Origin: Eonycteris spelaea
Taxonomy: Eukaryota; Chordata; Mammalia; Chiroptera; Pteropodidae
Direction of reading: 5' to 3'
NCBI GenBank assembly: GCA_003508835.1
Contig: PUFA01000027.1
Coordinates: forward strand, 2,728,001 to 2,792,000
Length of the DNA stretch: 64,000 nt
Under the pieces are notes generated by a model. The model had not been told where the DNA came from, did not search any database, and saw only the letters and a program-made list of their open reading frames with translations. Positions within the stretch are counted from its first letter, which is position 1. Every line of letters begins with the position of its first letter. This document shows, in pieces, positions 1 to 10,774 of this stretch. The position numbers and the translations under genes are program-made.

Positions 1-1065
1 CCACCTTCCTGCTTGAAACATTCTCTTTTCATGGATCCTTCTGATTTTTCTCTCATCTCTTGCATAGCCTCTCATTCCTCCACTCAACTTGCTAAATACA
101 CATTTTTTGGTTCTTTTATTTTCTTCTCTTTTCACCTCGAAGTCCTTCTTGGACCCATTTCCCTGGGCTTCTGTTACCATCTTTACATTGACCATTCCCA
201 AATTTAGATCCTAAGTTAGATCTCTCTTTTGAATTTTATCTTTCACATATCTAATTACCTCTTTGATTTGCCCATCTGGATGCTTCATAAGTACTTCAAG
301 CCAAGTGAAGATAACAAACTTTATAACCTCCATCCTGAAACCTGCCAGTCCTCAAGGTATCTACTTCTCAGTGAATAGGACGAACATCCAGCCACATACT
401 TCAACTTGGGATTATGGCAATACTACATTTTTTCTTTTTCATTGAATCAATTACCAAACTCTATTTACTTCAGCTCCCATACATTTCTCAAATCTGACTA
501 CATTTCTTTATACTTACTGTCACAAAGGTACTGCTGCTAACTGCCCCCACTCTGATTTTTCTGTTTTCTATCAAATTCATTCAACGTGATGTACCTCCAA
601 CTGATTTTTTTAAATGACCAGAAATCGTGCCACTATCTCCACCTAAAAACTTTTCATGAATTTTTTATTGCCGTGAATGTAAAAGAAATGTGCAAATTTA
701 CTAAGCCTTTCAAGGTCTGGTTTCTGCTTACACCTCCGATTTCATTAGCTACCAATTTCACTTCTACTCCAGATTTCAGTCACACAGCCTTTCTTTCATG
801 TGCTAAACACCATTCAGTTATCTGCCTTAATCATCCCACAGGCCGCTCTCTGTGCTGCACTCCACTTATCCCATCACCACTAGCCCTGGATTTTGCTGAC
901 TAACTCTGATTTCTTCTCCATGCCTCAGGTTAGATGTCACTCTTCAAGGAGATCTTCTATGACTCACCTCCCTACTAAAGAGCAGATTAAATCTTATTTT
1001 GCCCTTCCATAGCATTCTGAATGTTTCATTTGTGATGGTCATTATATTTACAATTATGAATATTT
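1..1065 (+). repeat. L2 LINE fragment
   Basis: Pyrimidine-rich sequence that reads like the sense 3' half of L2, including a stretch like its typical 'feature-length late-ORF to 3' UTR' end at about 700-1015 (…TCTTCAAGGAGATCTTC…). Highly diverged; ORFs inside are not genes. Confidence 0.6.
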
Positions 1066-2450
1066 TTATGTGTCTGCATAGTTTGGTCTTCCAGGGCAGA
1101 TTCTATGGGCACCTGGGTTAAAGGACAGATCTTTAAATTTAAAGATAACTGAATAGATAGTAAGAGACTTGCCTCTCTGGAAGTATGTGTTTCAAGAGAC
1201 GAAACCTGAAGACTTTCAAGAGTTGTCAACTCAGAGGAACTTGTCTTATATTCCAAAGAGTAAGAATATAGGATCCTTCCTATTTTCTCCCAACAGAGAG
1301 TTTGTGTATATTAGGGAACAAAGTTTTCTCTCAGTGTCATGAAGGAAGAAAGGGAAGACAGCCATCCCTCTTCTATATTAACTCTCAGATTTTGGGGGTG
1401 ATTTCTTTATCTGTGGTGTAGAATTCAGTAAGTATAAGGTGACATCTGGCTCTCATTGCATCACCCAAGAAACAGAAAAAATTGGGGCCAAGGGAACTGA
1501 TGCAGTTTTTTTCTACAAGTAAGTACAAAGAGTTTCTCCTTGTCCCAGAAATCTTGTAGCTAACTCTCAAGATAATGTGAATAAATATAGATATCAAAAC
1601 ATATCAATATTTGCAAATTTAATTTCTATATCCACAAATAGACTATAATGTCCTTGAGTGTAGAAATCCTTGCGATTCATTATATTCCTGCAGCATGTAA
1701 TGGTTAAGAAAGTTTTGTTGATTGCTTGTTGAATAAGTTAGTGAATTGCCTTATCAGTGTAAGAAATGTCCAAACCTCTAGATAATTTCCACAAGGGTTT
1801 ATTTGAGCTAAACTGATGACATATGCCAAAGAGAAAGATCTCAAATGTTCCAAAGGTTAACAGCCTTTCAGCTTCTTTTATGCATTTGAAATGTAGGGGA
1901 TGTAAGGAAGATTACACAAAGGCGGGAAAGAGCAAAGCAAGGACTGGATTGCAGGACAGTTCATGAGATTCTGTGCTCTCTTAGGGTGGTTGCCCTTCAG
2001 AAAAAGGATCTGAAAGGAGACATTTCAGAAGCATTAAACTAGATGCTCAGAAATAATGGATAAGGCTTGCTTAAGTCATACTTTTACTTAAAGTATGAAT
2101 ACCTATCATAGTCTGCCCAGTTACAATTTTCTAATCAGATCACCCAGTGAGGTTACTTTCCATTTTTCCGTCCACAGCCTCCATGCCTGAAGAATAGTTA
2201 AATACCAGTTAGTAGAAAGTGAGGGTTGGCATAACAATGCAAGCTTCAGATGCCTCTGCAAGTAGATGGGCCTTCTGCTGATATTGTCTGGAAAAACCCA
2301 GGGCCCTGAAGCTGGTTAGTTAGGCTCAGTGTCAGTGAGGGCAGTGGCAGTGTCCCTCTCCCCTGCAAATGAGTTATGAGCTACTCATTTGCACGACCAC
2401 GATTTGTTGCCATCCTAAGTGCATTCCTCAAAGGACTGTTTCCTAAAAGC
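1066..2450. other. Intergenic, nothing recognised
   Basis: AT-rich unique-looking sequence with only short chance ORFs. Confidence 0.5.
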
Positions 2451-2570
2451 AAAGGTTCTGGAGTATACAGTACCTTGAATTAAATCTCAGCTCTGTCTCT
2501 TGATAGAGGCAGCTTCCTAGATTCTTTATGGCTCAGTGTCCCACTTGTAAAACGAGTGAAGAGGAATTTT
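2450..2570 (+). repeat. MIR SINE fragment
   Basis: Resembles the MIR core in sense orientation (AATCTCAGCTCTGTCTCTTG, then CAGTGTCCCACTTGTAAAA). Confidence 0.5.
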
Positions 2571-2614
2571 CTACTCAAATGGCTGACCCTGTAATCAGCT
2601 CTTTGTTCTACTTC

Positions 2615-2927
2615 TGTAGACATGCTTGCCACCTAGGCCGAAGGGCAGGGTGACCTCAAGATCGACTGAAGACTCACCCTCCTCTTTGCTTGTTTCATCT
2701 GCATAACAGATGTGTTGCTTAAATGCCTGTGTGAGATTCCCATGAGCCAGTCAGCCCATGCCAATTGTAACTATGTGGATAAGCCCTATAAAAGTAAGGT
2801 TACCCCTGAGCTCAGGGCCCAGCTCCTCAGAGTGCTAGCTCTTCTGGGACCACCAGCGTGATAAAACTGAGTTCTCCAACTCTCCAAGTGGCATTTGGTT
2901 TCTCGCCAGTCTGATTTTTCTGCAACA
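2615..2927 (+). mobile_element. Possible solo LTR of an endogenous retrovirus
   Basis: A 313-bp block beginning TGTAGAC and ending CTGCAACA, with a TATA-like CCTATAAAAG at about 2785, a downstream GATAAAA and a terminal pyrimidine/TTTGGTTTCTCG stretch, which is gammaretroviral-type LTR architecture. No flanking duplication was found and no internal viral genes are near, so it would be an old solo LTR. Confidence 0.45.
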
Positions 2928-4100
2928 GAGTAGAATAACTATATCACAGATTTGAGAATAACAGTTCATTTATGCAGAGGCGTTAATAATATAATGTCTC
3001 ATTTGTAAGGGAAAAATGAATTAATTAATGTTAAATCCTTGGAAAAATACCTGTCACACAATAAGTTGTATAGAATTTTTTTTGCCTGCTTAGTATTCGA
3101 TTTTAAAAGGGTTCAGAAAGAGAAGTCTAGTGAAACCAATTTATATCCTAATACATAACATAAATATTTTTTGTCCAACGAAAACTATAGTTTAAAAAAA
3201 ATCAAGTTCACATTATAGCCTACATATTATTTTTGTTTAAAAAAATCATTTTTTTCAAGTTCAGGGGCAAGTTTTATCCCTAAAATAAGAATCACATCTG
3301 ACCTTGTACAACTGAAAATACAGATATATTTTTAGTTACAAACAAAGAACTATTGTCAGGCATTCTTTAAAAAAAAAAAAAAGTAAGAAAACATTCTCTA
3401 CTTTTCAACAAGCCAGGGAACTGTTTTCAAAGGCTTTTAAAAATTCATGTTTTGTACTTGTTTTTGTTATCATTTGGAGGTCTGCTTTCACAAGATGAAA
3501 TATGATATTTAGAAGGGCAAAGAGGCTTCCTAGGAAACAACGGAAACCTAATTGTTACTTTAATGGCTTAAGTCTCTTTTCATCCATTTAATAAACAAGT
3601 ACTGAGAGCACACTTTGGGCAAAGTGTTATATTGGGCCTTCAGTATGTTGATTTATTGTGTAGTGAGCTAGCTTTTCCTTGGTGTTCAGGGAAGTTCAGC
3701 CTTGTGCAGTGTCTTCAAAGGGACCTAAAAAGAGTTAATAAATCTCTTTAGATAACACATGGCACCATCATTCAGCCAGCTTTTACTTGGACAGCGTTAC
3801 CAAAGAGGTCAAGGGCTGGGTTTGATTTCTGACTAAACAGGTTTCAGCCTTGCTCAGCAGTTTCAAGTCACAGACCATACTTTGACCCCCTAAAAATCGA
3901 ACCCTGGGGTCATAATTGAGTAATAGGGTATGCGAGAACAATTTGTTATCACTGATATTTCATGCTCATACTGTATGAATTCGTATCTGAAGAAAGTTAC
4001 TTTATTTTTATTTGTATCAATTTATTTGTATAGAAACTTAATATAAGGATTTAGTATCTAATAGTTAAATAAGATTATTGATAAAATAGCTGCTATCTAT
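2928..4100. other. Intergenic, nothing recognised
   Basis: AT-rich sequence with several A/T runs; no gene or clear repeat seen. Confidence 0.5.
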
Positions 4101-4104
4101 ATAA

Positions 4105-4325
4105 ATTTTATTATGTGTCAAGGACTCTTATACATGCTTTATATATATTGACTCATTTTAATGTTTTCAGCATCCCTATAAGGAAAATGCTATAATATTA
4201 TCCTCATTTCAGAGATCAGAAAACTAAAGTAAAGAGAAGTTATGTAACTTCCCATGGCTATTAAGTGGCAGAGCTGGGATGGAAACCTAGTCAGTCTGGC
4301 TCTAGAGCACATGACTGATGACTGT
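4105..4325 (-). repeat. MIR SINE
   Basis: Good antisense match to MIR: decayed 'tatgtgccaggcac...' side, CATTTCAGAGATCAGAAAACT middle, and GGCAGAGCTGGGATGGAAACC (complement of the box-B-side GGTTCGAATCC region). Confidence 0.8.
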
Positions 4326-4330
4326 GACGC

Positions 4331-5410
4331 TCAGGTAAAAACCCACTGTTTTCACTCATCAATCAACTTACCACTCCCTTTCATTTTTTTGAATATTAAA
4401 TTAATTTCTTATTTCAGAAAATTGTGCTGATTACTGCACTGTATTTTGTAAATAAACTGACAGTGAAGCACATGATCTTAAGATTTTAGCAAACAAACTG
4501 TTTTGATCCTTTTACTACCCTAGTAAAAGGTTCCTTGATACCCTAGGTAACCACATCCAAACATTCTAACTACCTTCAGTTAAGTTCCAACATGCCCTTC
4601 CCATGTTCTCCCCAGACACTTTCTTCGTGGTCTTCTTCCCATTTCCCCACATAAGCCATCCTTTTTCTATCTATTCACTTCAGCCTGAAGCCACTTTTTC
4701 TTCTTTAAATTTCTACAGTAATTAATGATAGTGCATTTGCCTGGCTATGTATATTAGAAATTATGGCATCTCCTCCATTGTTAATTTGAACTGCTATTAA
4801 AATCTTTGGTCATGATTCAACTCTCACGTGTTTGTGTCTCTTTCACCCTTCATTAGGACTCTAAGCTCCACAAGGGCAACACCTAGATTTAAGACAGAAA
4901 GAAAATATTTAATTTAGTTTGTATGTATTTATTACAGCCATGATCAATCTGAAAATAAACATAACTCTTTCCCAGATTGAAAAGAAATGATGAGGGCAAT
5001 TAAAAAATATTAAAATAGGTTGCTTTAATTTTAGATCTATAGAACAATTTGCTCATTTTGAAATTATTTAATTGATGTTCTCTGTCTTCCCAACATGTCA
5101 AAAATATTAATCAAGAAATGTTGTTCAGTGTCTACCATACATAAGACAGGCTTAACATTGTGGTTTTTATGTAAATATATATAATTCATGGTCCTGGATT
5201 GCGGGGAACACAACCTATTGGGTTTCTGGACATTATATCTCTCCATAATATTTAACTATCATCCATAGGAATTATGTGACAAATACTAAAATGGTCCTGA
5301 CTGTGAGTTTAGAGTAGGAAGTTGAGAGAGAGATCACTTTGAAGTGGGACGCCCAGTCTGTGGAGGTAGAACTTCAGTTGAGTCTAGAAGGCTAAGCAGC
5401 ATATAAGAAG
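4331..5410. other. Intergenic, L2 trace only
   Basis: AT-rich; an L2 3'-end-like phrase (CTCTAAGCTCCACAAGGGCAA) at about 4858-4880; no gene seen. Confidence 0.45.
4508..4530. repeat. 9-bp inverted repeat
   Basis: CCTTTTACT and AGTAAAAGG flank a five-base loop; perfect arms. Confidence 0.8.
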
Positions 5411-5411
5411 G

Positions 5412-5413
<2 letters not shown>

Positions 5414-5461
<48 letters not shown>

Positions 5462-5468
5462 CACACAC
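5414..5468 (+). repeat. (CA)n microsatellite
   Basis: About 27 CA units with one slip near 5460. Confidence 0.98.
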
Positions 5469-5905
5469 AGAAAAGAGGTAGGGCATTTCGGGCAGGCATA
5501 TGTACAATAAGCAAAAGGGAAGATACTTGTTCCAGATTTAGAAGACAATGTACTGACCAGTTTAGCAATGAAAGATATAAGTTGTAAGGTTGATGATGTC
5601 GAAAACTGTAAATATCAGATTCTTAAACATTAGGAAGCCAGCAAAAGATTTTGAGCTGGATAGTGATATTATGCAAGCCTAGTTTGAACTGAAGAGAGAT
5701 TGGAGGCTGGGTATTCAGTAAAGAATCATCAGATTCAAAAACTTTAGAATTAGAAGTGCCTTCCTTAACTAGATCTCATTTAGGTAGAAGAGAAACCTGA
5801 AACTCAAACAAGTAAAGAGAACGTCTAAAAATGTGGTATAAGGTTTTTTTTTTGTTTTCAAATTTTTATTTTACTTTCAGATGACAAATTTATAATTTCA
5901 TACAA

Positions 5906-6078
5906 ATTTTGTTATTCTTTATTATTTTATTTTATTTTATTATTTTTTTTAAGGCCTACAGCACCCACAATTCCTAGGTGGTCTCCCATCCAAGTACTAA
6001 CCAGGCCTGACCCTGCTTAACTTCTGAGATCAGATGAGATTGGGCATGTTCAGAGTGTATTGTTATTTTGTTATTCTT
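5906..6078 (-). mobile_element. 5S rRNA-derived retroposon (MEG-like SINE)
   Basis: Minus-strand 5S-rRNA-like body at 5951-6062. Box-A/IE/box-C-like internal promoter segments are well preserved (for example CTTGGATGGGAGACC on the minus strand). The 3' end runs into an A-rich tail of AAAAT units (5920-5950). The unit is flanked by a perfect 14-bp duplication, ATTTTGTTATTCTT, at 5906-5919 and 6065-6078, the hallmark of L1-mediated retroposition. It could be a one-off 5S retropseudogene or a member of the 5S-derived SINEs reported in fruit bats. Confidence 0.85.
5951..6062 (-). pseudogene. 5S rRNA-like pseudogene body
   Basis: Close to full-length 5S rRNA in reverse orientation, with scattered changes, many at CpG sites, and a few missing bases near the 5' end. 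It is a retroposed copy, so not expected to make ribosomal 5S RNA. Confidence 0.85.
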
Positions 6079-8484
6079 AAAAATGAATTAATAGACCGAG
6101 TTAAAGGCAACTCTATCAGGTATCAAAGTGTATTTTGGAGCTAGAAACACATTAAAAGGAATAATTTTAATGGAATTGATTTAAAAATTCAAGACTTTAC
6201 CATTCAATAGGCTATTGTCTGAGAGATTAAACCATCCTTTTACATTTATAAAAACTGTATGCTAACAAAGAATTTCTAGCTCTATTGCATCATTTGATAA
6301 CCTGTCTAGTGTTATTTTCATTGTATTACATGGTAGCAGTGAATCTGAAAATGATGTCTCATAACTTGTTGAAAAACTTTATTATTTTGTTGCTGGATTT
6401 ATCGCTAAGACAGGTTACATTATTTTCACATCATTTAATAAACTCAACATATTTTCAAGGTTATTAACATTTCTGTTGGTTTAGAGTGGCATTAAATGTT
6501 TATTTGCACTTGGGTAGGAACTGAAAAATCTCATTAAAAGACAGTTGCTCATTTCTATTAAGCAGCCATGAAATATGAATGGCAATATTTTTTTCATCTG
6601 AGTCCAAGGTAAACAAGAAGGAAGAAAAATCATAAAATCTGAAAAACTGACCTATTTGCTCAAGGAATTTTCTTATTTCTAATAACTTTTACCCATCATT
6701 TTATTTCTTTTGAAATACGTGATAATTTCCAATGGCCAAAGGCACCAATGGAGAAGAAAAGATCAGTTGCAATCTAACGGGTTTGGAAAAGTATTTCAGA
6801 GTTTCTACAATATTGTAAAACTCCTTGTATACCATTTAAAGCATAAAATCTTCTAAAATTTGATGTTCATTGATTTAACACGGAGTTTCAATCTGCCTTG
6901 AAATGCAAGGATTCTATTCTATAGAAAGTTTATTTATGTGTTTATTCATGTATTTATCCAGGAAATGTTTGTTCAGTGCCTAAGTAACCATGATGTAAGG
7001 TAAAAAGTAAAAAATCCAAAAAAGCTGTGTATGAATGGAATGCTAATGGAGATAGAAGCATACTGTTCTAAGCGTTCATGTTGCGGGGCTTAGGGACTTC
7101 TTCCAATAAGCTTCTGTGAAATTATAAAAGTCCCTCAATTCTTTCAGGGGAACAGACCAAAGTGACCTGGAGATTCCATGTATTTTGTACTCTTGTTACA
7201 CAACTAAGTGTATGTCCAGAACCAGAAAGTATAGTAAGGAAATATGTAAAGAGATTATCAAAGTCAATGCCCGAGCTACGAGCTCACAATGATCTCTACC
7301 TCTTTCCACATGTCATTAGCTAAGATCAAATGCTCCTACTATTTCTAGCCAAGTTTGAGATTTAAGAGAAACCTGTACATGGATATTTTTGATGAATATT
7401 TAGCCGGCTTGACTTTGAAAATTAGTATCCTTTGGTGGGCACACATTAACTTTGTCAAAAAGATATATTTGTGGGACTTGAATGAAGTCTTGCAGTTTTT
7501 ACGGAAACATGAAGGTTCTGAGCCAATGGAGTGCAGGAACTCCCTACCTTCCAAGCAGCTTAATCCAAGAAAATTTACAGCTAAGTCTTGAGTGAATGTA
7601 CACGTTTACATGTGTGTGCATATGTGTGAAGGTAAAAAGTGTGTGTTTACATGAGTGCACATAGACACATAGTACAGTACTTCCATGACAGGAAAAGAAA
7701 TGAAGGAAGTCAAATAAAAGAGAAAGTCCTTGATGAAAGCTTTAGCAGAGGTTTGTTTAGGATTTAATGCCTCGGGTTTATGGCATTTTTTATTCAAATA
7801 CGATATTCTGACAAGATGTTAGAATTCAATTATGGCAAATTCATTCTATCAATTTTATTCTAATTTCCCTCTTTCTTTCTTCTTTCCTTCCAACCTCCCT
7901 TCCCCTCCTTTTTATATTTGCAAAATTTTACCAATAACGACATTACGAAGGTGGGAAAAAGGATGTTGTCTGAAGATAAAGATTAAATTAGTAAAGAAAG
8001 TATTAAAATAGCAAAGATAAAACATGTCACCACTTAATTTCTATCCTATTTTTACTTTATTATTTTTCATATTACTTAATCCAGAAGTTGCTTGGGAACC
8101 TAAATTATCTAAGTAATTATTTTGGTACTCCATTGTATTGGTTATGTAAATAAAGTCCTTAAGTGAAACTTTAAAAAAAAAAAGTACCAAAAAGTATTGA
8201 GAATGTGCACTGTAAAAATGATTACTGAATATATTCATGTGGATAAACACACACTATACTATGTGTACACGAGGAAGCAAAGGAAGATCAGAAATTTATG
8301 GACCACCAGAAAGTACTTAAATTCTGTCTAAAAATTAAGATTTTAAGTTGCTTTCAACACTTTTTAAAGGCTATACCCAATATGTAAATTAGGCTTGAAT
8401 GTAAAGTGAGGAAAACCTTTACCTTAAATTCTTCTTAGTACTTTCTCATTAATTTGAGGGAAAAAAAAATTTAAAAGACTATGT
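6079..8484. other. Intergenic downstream of PDK4
   Basis: AT-rich sequence with only short ORFs on both strands (the overlapping pair at 7345-7591 shows no family resemblance). A pyrimidine tract lies at about 7861-7915. No gene recognised. Confidence 0.5.
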
Positions 8485-8502
8485 CTACTTTATAATAAAA
8501 TA

Positions 8503-8508
8503 TTTATT
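8503..8508 (-). terminator. PDK4: Putative PDK4 poly(A) signal
   Basis: AATAAA read on the minus strand, followed by AT-rich sequence. Chosen because it gives a 3' UTR length matching the known gene; no transcript data are available here. Confidence 0.5.
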
Positions 8509-9277
8509 ATAAAAATTATCACATTTCTCTGTACAAAGCCTGGAGGCAAAAACACAATTTATACATTAATAATTTAAGTGGGTCTGAATGTTCAATATCC
8601 ATTCACTAGAATCTTAAAACGCCTCCATAAATTTCACAAAAACCAATGTAGACTATTTCTATTTTACAGAACTCCATTTACAGTTGATGCTATTGAGGTA
8701 CCAACATTTCTTTCCCTCTAGTGTTTTAAAGATACTTCACAGTATTGGGTTAATTAATCGACTGCTTTAAATCTTTGGTAAATACAATTATTTACACACA
8801 CAAAAATATTTAAATTTTAATAATAACTGAACAGTCAAATAACCTATTGCAAATCATTTTGTATAATCAATAAATGCATAAGCCAGAATCCCACCATGAA
8901 GAAGCCACTATCTAGGACTTCTGATGATAAAATCTGACAACGAAATTCACAAATAGCTTGAGACTTCTATGGCCACTCCCAGAAGCACCAAAACACCAGG
9001 CCATGAAAAAAGTATAAACAAAAATGTCAAGTTCAACACAGAAACAGTACACATTATTTTCCAATGCAGAAAAGTCGTTTTTTTCTACATCCCAGTTTAA
9101 ATGTCAATTTGACACAGATGAGTTTATTATCTCACTAAAGGCTAATATCTTAGATGAATGGGAGAGCCATTTAATTAAGTCATACTGTTTTGAAAGACAC
9201 CAATTCATCCTCTTGCTAATAATATACCATGAAAATGTGGATCATTTCTTGAAATAACTTGTGGGGAACATAGCAAG

Positions 9278-9385
9278 ATACCTGCCTTCTGCTTCCCTGC
9301 TTTTCACTCTCCCTCCTCCCATCTTTCCATCCTCCCATCTCTCCTTCCTCCCTTCTCTCCTTCCTTCTTTTCTTGTTTTTTTTTT
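9278..9385 (+). repeat. CT-rich low-complexity tract in PDK4 3' UTR
   Basis: CCTCC/CTTCC-rich stretch ending in a T run; in the PDK4 transcript this is a GGAGG/GGAAG purine tract of about 90 bases. Confidence 0.85.
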
Positions 9386-10631
9386 CTTATTCCTTCTCTA
9401 AGAGTAATGTACTCAACTACCCTGTCAACCTGCACATTATACCTGAACTCCCAGATGTTCCACATGCATTAGTTTTCATTCATTAGCACTTAATCTCAAT
9501 GATTCACAAATGAAAACATCCTGGCATGAAATCCTCTTCCTCCTAGGCTACTTGTTAAAAATACTCCAAGAAGTATTTAAATTCTAGTGTTCTCGAACAA
9601 TTTGCTAAATAGAATTTTTTACAGACACGTTAATGCTGGAGTGTAGAGAGTATAATTTAGCATATCAAACATACATCTTTTTAAACCTAGAAAATGGATG
9701 CCTTTGTATTACTGCCACTGCAGGGTAGAGAACAGCTCTTTCTACTGAGTTATGTTCTGAATGTATAATTTTTGCTCAAACATTAGCTTTTCTAATCTAC
9801 TGTTTCATTTATTAACAAAACAAGGTAAAAGATATTTTTGCTATCACTTTGGCAATCCCTCTAACCACCAACATCCTGAATTCAGTGCATATTTTAAAAT
9901 TCATCAGAGCCTAGGCACCTGGCAATAAGTGTTCACTTATTATGTGAAGTGTGAACAGGGAACACAGCATAATCAAGGCCCCGCATTTATCAGAAAAGGC
10001 TTTCTTATGAGTTTTTACATAGGCTCAGTGCCTTGGCTGCAACTTTGAATAAAACGTTTGAACTCATTTTCTCTTTCAAAGTCAATGTTATTTTAGTCAC
10101 CAGTTTTTCCTCTCTAGAGCACACAGATTTACACGAAATGTACATTTACATCCATGTCTAATCATACAGTATAAACTAAGCCTTACTCCTTTGAAAAGCA
10201 GGAAAATACTGTTATAATTGACACTTGATAATCAATAAATACTAATATCTTATAACGTCAACCGGAGGTCTAAAATATCAGTCTATTGTAACCGCTAGCC
10301 CATATCTTCACTTCACTCCCTTTCCCATTCTTGTTGATAAAAAAAAAGAAGAAGATATTGAAGCTTCTAGCTTCTTTAGGATTTGATATAAACCCAAGCA
10401 TTATTCTAAACTAAAAGACTAAAGCTGGCTAGCTGTTAACTCCTATTTTCCTGCACTGTGCTTTCCTGGGTCACAGAAATGAGTTTTGTTCCTCTTCCTT
10501 CAGTGTCCTGTCAAGGAGTTTTTGTTGCTGTTGTTTGTTTTGGAGGGAATGAGAGTTCACATGCAAACATTCAGGAAGCAACACTGCTGTAGACCCACTT
10601 TGATCCCTTAAAGTGTCCTGAGTGTCTCTCT

Positions 10632-10774
10632 TCACACGGCCACTTTTTCATTCGCCAGGTTCTTTGGTTCCTTACTTGGGACACACCAGTCGTCAGCCTC
10701 ATTGCTCATCTGATAATGTTGAAAGCTGATTTATTAAAGACTGGGAGTTTTTCTACAGACTCAGAAGACAAAGC
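10632..10774 (-). CDS. PDK4: PDK4 last coding exon with 1-base deletion
   Basis: Acceptor TTTCAG. The frame reads [18 protein letters not shown] (residues 361-378) and then shifts because one base is missing at plus-strand 10719-10720, giving Asn-Ile-Ile-Arg and TGA at 10706-10708. In the shifted frame the family tail is intact: [14 protein letters not shown], then a basic stretch ending EKVAV and TGA at 10632-10634. The DW pair corresponds to Asp394-Trp395 of human PDK4. A one-base homopolymer loss in an otherwise conserved tail may be a sequencing error. Confidence 0.95.

Larger units (their letters stand above)
8485..10631 (-). other. PDK4: PDK4 3' UTR
   Basis: About 2.1 kb between the conserved stop and a minus-strand AATAAA at 8503-8508, close to the length I remember for the human 3' UTR. 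The transcript end is inferred as about 15-20 bases past that signal. An alternative AATAAA lies at 9808-9813. The region is AT-rich and contains one purine-rich tract (plus-strand CT-rich, 9278-9385). Confidence 0.65.

Noticed and set aside
5951..6062. Functional 5S rRNA gene
   Set aside because: Has an A-rich tail, target duplication and several substitutions; it is a retroposed copy.
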